Source of the DNA: Verrucomicrobia bacterium UBA2970
GTDB taxonomy: Bacteria; Verrucomicrobiota; Verrucomicrobiia; Limisphaerales; AAA164-E04
NCBI GenBank assembly: GCA_002348345.1
Contig: DEAY01000006.1
Span: 1-9,120, forward strand
Direction: 5' to 3'
DNA: 9,120 bases
The position numbers were made by a program, and so were the translations under genes. A model generated the notes under the pieces. It did no database searches and was not told where the DNA came from. It saw only the letters and a list, made by a program, of their open reading frames with translations. Shown here piece by piece: positions 6,682-9,120 of this stretch (position 1 is the stretch's first letter; each line of letters starts with the position of its first letter).

Positions 6682-7716
6682 ATGCCGATCCCTCCTCAAT
6701 CCATCCCCAAGCAACCTCAGATTCTGACGACCACCGTGGGATCCTACCCCGTGCCGGATTGGCTCGTCCAGGCTCCCAGCGAGCAGGGTTTATTGGATGC
6801 CACACGCGTGATCTTCGACACCCAACGCCAGGCGGGAATCGATCTCCCCACCGATGGAGAACTCTATCGCTTCAACGTCAATCATCCCGACACCAACGGA
6901 ATGATCGATTACTTCGTTACCCGGTTCGGCGGCTGTCGTTCGCGGGTGAACCGAACCCAAAGCGAGGCCTATTGCCGCAAACAGGAAATGGCGTTTCGAG
7001 CAAAACCTGCCGCCGTGGTTCAAGCCGCCCTCAGTGAAGGAACGCTCCACCTCTTGGAGGATTGCACCCGAGCAGCCCAACTCGCCGGCGGCCCTTTCAA
7101 GTTTACCGTGACGAGCCCCTACATGCTGGCCAGAACGTTACTCGACGAACACTACCGTTCGTTGGAAGAGCTCACCCTCGCCATCGCCGATCTTCTGGCC
7201 ACCCAGGTCCGGGGACTTCCCACCGCTTGCCTACAGGTCGATGAAGCCAACATCCCCGGCAGCCCGGAGCATGCCCCCCTCGCCGCGGAGGCGATCAACC
7301 GCCTCCTCGATGCCTTCTCGGGAACGACCGCGGTTCATTTCTGTTTCGGGAACTACGGAGGCCAAACGATTCAATCGGGAAGTTGGCGAGCTCTGATCGA
7401 GTTTCTCAACTCCCTTCGCACCGACCACCTCGTGCTCGAACTAGCTCATCGACCGGTTGAAGACCTGGAGGCACTTAAGGAGATTCGCCCTGAAATCGGT
7501 CTGGGTCTGGGCGTCGTCGATATCAAGGTGAATCATATTGAAACCGCTGACGAAATCGCCCAATCCGTCGAGAAAGCAGCGCACCAACTGGGTCCCGAAC
7601 GCATTCATTACCTCCATCCCGACTGCGGCTTTTGGATGCTCAAGCGCTCCGTCGCCGATCGAAAGATGGAAGCCCTTGCCCTTGGGCGGGATCGATTCTT
7701 GGGAATCGATCCCTAA
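6682..7716 (+). CDS. Single-domain MetE C-terminal-like (cobalamin-independent methionine synthase) protein
   Basis: The product is 344 residues from the ATG at 6682. It matches only the catalytic C-terminal barrel of MetE (the full enzyme is about 750 residues). Signatures in order are TTTVGSYPVP (16-25, MetE has TTTIGSFPQ), PTDGELYR (56-63), QVDEANIPG (185-193, MetE has IDEPALRE), and the zinc ligands His219 and Cys221 (HFC), Glu253 (LELAH) and Cys315 (HPDCGFWML). All four zinc ligands are present, so thiol activation and methyl transfer is the likely chemistry, probably homocysteine to methionine; the methyl donor is uncertain without the N-terminal half. An open frame extends upstream to 6313, but it overlaps the pseudopilin gene and lacks homology, so I start at 6682. 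No Shine-Dalgarno is visible there. A related zinc-thiol alkyltransferase is an alternative. Confidence 0.87.
   Translation: MPIPPQSIPKQPQILTTTVGSYPVPDWLVQAPSEQGLLDATRVIFDTQRQAGIDLPTDGELYRFNVNHPDTNGMIDYFVTRFGGCRSRVNRTQSEAYCRKQEMAFRAKPAAVVQAALSEGTLHLLEDCTRAAQLAGGPFKFTVTSPYMLARTLLDEHYRSLEELTLAIADLLATQVRGLPTACLQVDEANIPGSPEHAPLAAEAINRLLDAFSGTTAVHFCFGNYGGQTIQSGSWRALIEFLNSLRTDHLVLELAHRPVEDLEALKEIRPEIGLGLGVVDIKVNHIETADEIAQSVEKAAHQLGPERIHYLHPDCGFWMLKRSVADRKMEALALGRDRFLGIDP
7688..7713. repeat. Perfect 11-bp inverted repeat at the end of the MetE-like gene
   Basis: GGGATCGATTC (7688-7698) and GAATCGATCCC (7703-7713) are exact reverse complements around a four-base TTGG loop. The repeat lies inside the last codons of the MetE-like gene, immediately before its TAA stop (7714-7716), in the junction between convergent genes. 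No T-tract follows on either strand, so it is not a standard Rho-independent terminator, though it may act as an RNA-stabilising or bidirectional transcription-ending stem. Confidence 0.7.
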
Positions 7717-7821
7717 AGGAATGAGCGAGAGGCAGGCACCCCCACCAGCCGGTCGGAACCAAAAACATCTTCCCACCGGAGCTGCAAGGGACGACCCGAG
7801 CCGTCAACCGCCGGCCCTCGC

Positions 7822-9120
7822 CTACAAGACCTCGGTCCGACCCGGTACCGGGTGAGGGTAACGACCGTCCGGAAACGGCATGTTTCGAGGATCCGCATCC
7901 CAGGCAAGCCGCTCAGGGAATAGATCCACTTTCGAATTGACCGCATCATCCCAGGTAATCCGCTTTCCCGAATAGGTACACATCCGCCCAAACACCGCCG
8001 TCATGCTACTGGTGGCGCCGTAGTAAGCGTTGTTGATGGGCTTGTCCTGCCGAACATGCTCGTGGAGAACGGCGTGTTCCACTTCCTTGGAAATCTGCTG
8101 ACGATTCCGTTGGATCCGACGAACAGCCTTTCCTTTGTGATCATAAAAGATGGCGCCCCGATTAGACGAGATTTCCAAGCGTCCCTTTGATCCAATAATC
8201 ACCTCGCCCACCTTGTTGTCGCTATTGGGAAAATGACGACAGTCGGAATGATAGTAGCCGCCGTTGGCCATCTTGAACTCGACACAATGATGATCGAAAA
8301 TCTCCCCTGTGTCTTCGCCGGTGCGAACCGCCCGCCCGCCGGACCCGTATCCCTCTACCGGCAAGCCATTGATAAACCAATTCACCACGTCCAGATTGTG
8401 GACATGTTGCTCACAGATGTTGTCCCCGCCCACCCATGTAAAGTAGTACCAGTTGTAAATCTGATACTCCATTTCCGTCGGTTCGCGGCCCAGCGTCTCA
8501 GCCAGCTTCTTCCGGGGGCGCTGCCAAACGCCTCGCCCATTCCAGTAACACTGCGCCCCAATCACCTCGCCGATCTCGCCACCCTGCACCGCGTCATAGG
8601 CTTGGTTATAGAGATCCTCATAGCGCCGCTGAAGGCCCACCACCACCTTCAGCCCCTTTTCATCCGCCTTCCGGGCGGCCGCGAGCACGCGACGGTAGCC
8701 AACTGCATCCGTACACACGGGCTTCTCCATAAACACATGTTTTCCCTGCTCGACGGCGTATTCAAACATCATCGGACGAAATCCAGGCGGCGTCGTCAAA
8801 ATCACCATGTCGGATGAGTCAATCACATGCTTGTAAGCATCCAACCCGATAAACGTGCGATCGGGTTTGAGATTGAACTTTCCTTTCGGCTCCAATTGCT
8901 GGCGAATATTCGGCAGAGCCCGAGCCAACCGGTCATCAAAAGCCTCGCCAACGGCATGCAATTCGCAGCCGTCGTTCAACATGTTCTGAACGATGGCGCC
9001 GCTTCCACGGCCGCCCGTCCCAACAATCCCGACCTTGATTCGATCGCTGCCAGCCGCATGGGCATGAGTGGCGATGGAGACGGCCGCCGCCGCCGTGGCT
9101 TTCGAAGTGGTTTTCAAGAA
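7822..9120 (-). CDS. Gfo/Idh/MocA-family oxidoreductase with probable Tat signal (5' end outside window)
   Basis: The frame is open to the window edge and ends with TAG at 7824-7822, leaving 432 visible codons plus its TAG stop. A TTG at 9117 is a possible start, but the visible N-terminus FLKTTSKATAAAAVS then ATHAHA looks like the latter part of a twin-arginine signal (R-R-x-F-L-K), so the true start is probably just outside. Counting from the 9117 leucine, a nucleotide-binding loop GTGGRG lies at 33-38, the EKP signature at 131-133 (Lys132 catalytic or substrate-positioning in the family), GLQRR at 161-165 and EQHVHNLD at 236-243 with candidate catalytic histidines. The C-terminus has a WDADPRNMPFPDGRYPHPVPG-like tail common in PVC members. 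It is likely an NAD(P)-dependent sugar dehydrogenase or NAD-recycling glycosidase-like enzyme folded in the cytoplasm and exported with its cofactor. It converges with the MetE-like gene, with a 105-bp gap. Confidence 0.92.
   Translation of the reverse strand, partial: FLKTTSKATAAAAVSIATHAHAAGSDRIKVGIVGTGGRGSGAIVQNMLNDGCELHAVGEAFDDRLARALPNIRQQLEPKGKFNLKPDRTFIGLDAYKHVIDSSDMVILTTPPGFRPMMFEYAVEQGKHVFMEKPVCTDAVGYRRVLAAARKADEKGLKVVVGLQRRYEDLYNQAYDAVQGGEIGEVIGAQCYWNGRGVWQRPRKKLAETLGREPTEMEYQIYNWYYFTWVGGDNICEQHVHNLDVVNWFINGLPVEGYGSGGRAVRTGEDTGEIFDHHCVEFKMANGGYYHSDCRHFPNSDNKVGEVIIGSKGRLEISSNRGAIFYDHKGKAVRRIQRNRQQISKEVEHAVLHEHVRQDKPINNAYYGATSSMTAVFGRMCTYSGKRITWDDAVNSKVDLFPERLAWDADPRNMPFPDGRYPHPVPGRTEVL

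Noticed and set aside
7840..7853. Perfect 14-bp palindrome ACCCGGTACCGGGT
   Set aside because: It lies inside the oxidoreductase gene encoding a conserved-looking P-V-P-G tail and has no loop for an RNA hairpin; probably a coding coincidence.
8233..8817. Plus-strand open frame of 194 codons
   Set aside because: It is antisense to the Gfo/Idh/MocA gene, whose motifs are clear; its His/Pro-rich sequence matches no family I know.

Overview
The window looks like a chromosomal stretch from a moderately GC-rich member of the PVC superphylum, most likely Verrucomicrobiota. Three proteins point this way: a PVC-type HEAT-repeat protein with a C-terminal CxxCH heme domain, a pseudopilin with a G|[24 protein letters not shown]-like N-terminus and an SFADGH motif, and a Gfo/Idh/MocA oxidoreductase that appears to carry a Tat signal. 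The phylum is inferred from family composition, not from a marker gene.

Layout. The left part (1-5383) is a minus-strand block of three exported proteins. Transcription runs from 5383 towards 1: a CE15-type glucuronoyl esterase (5383-4109), a small beta-propeller protein with repeated L-P-N-G-N motifs (3962-3006), and a large propeller/HEAT/cytochrome-c protein (2996 to beyond base 1). The last two are separated by nine bases, and the Shine-Dalgarno site of the second overlaps the stop codon of the first, so they look co-translated. The esterase is 146 bp further upstream and may or may not share the transcript.

A 274-bp divergent intergenic region (5384-5657) leads to two plus-strand genes: a type II secretion-like pseudopilin (5658-6569) and a short, single-domain cobalamin-independent methionine synthase (MetE) C-terminal homologue with all four zinc ligands (6682-7716). 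The MetE-like gene ends in a perfect 11-bp inverted repeat and converges on a minus-strand Gfo/Idh/MocA oxidoreductase (7822-9120). That gene's start, and probably its twin-arginine pair, lie just outside the window.

How the genes may work together. The minus-strand block fits periplasmic or surface processing of plant-type glucuronoxylan or another uronate ester, followed by a redox step through the heme protein. The exported Gfo/Idh/MocA protein would fit sugar modification in the same compartment. This is inference from family and neighbourhood; no substrate is shown by the sequence. No RNA genes, CRISPR arrays, insertion sequences or phage genes were seen.
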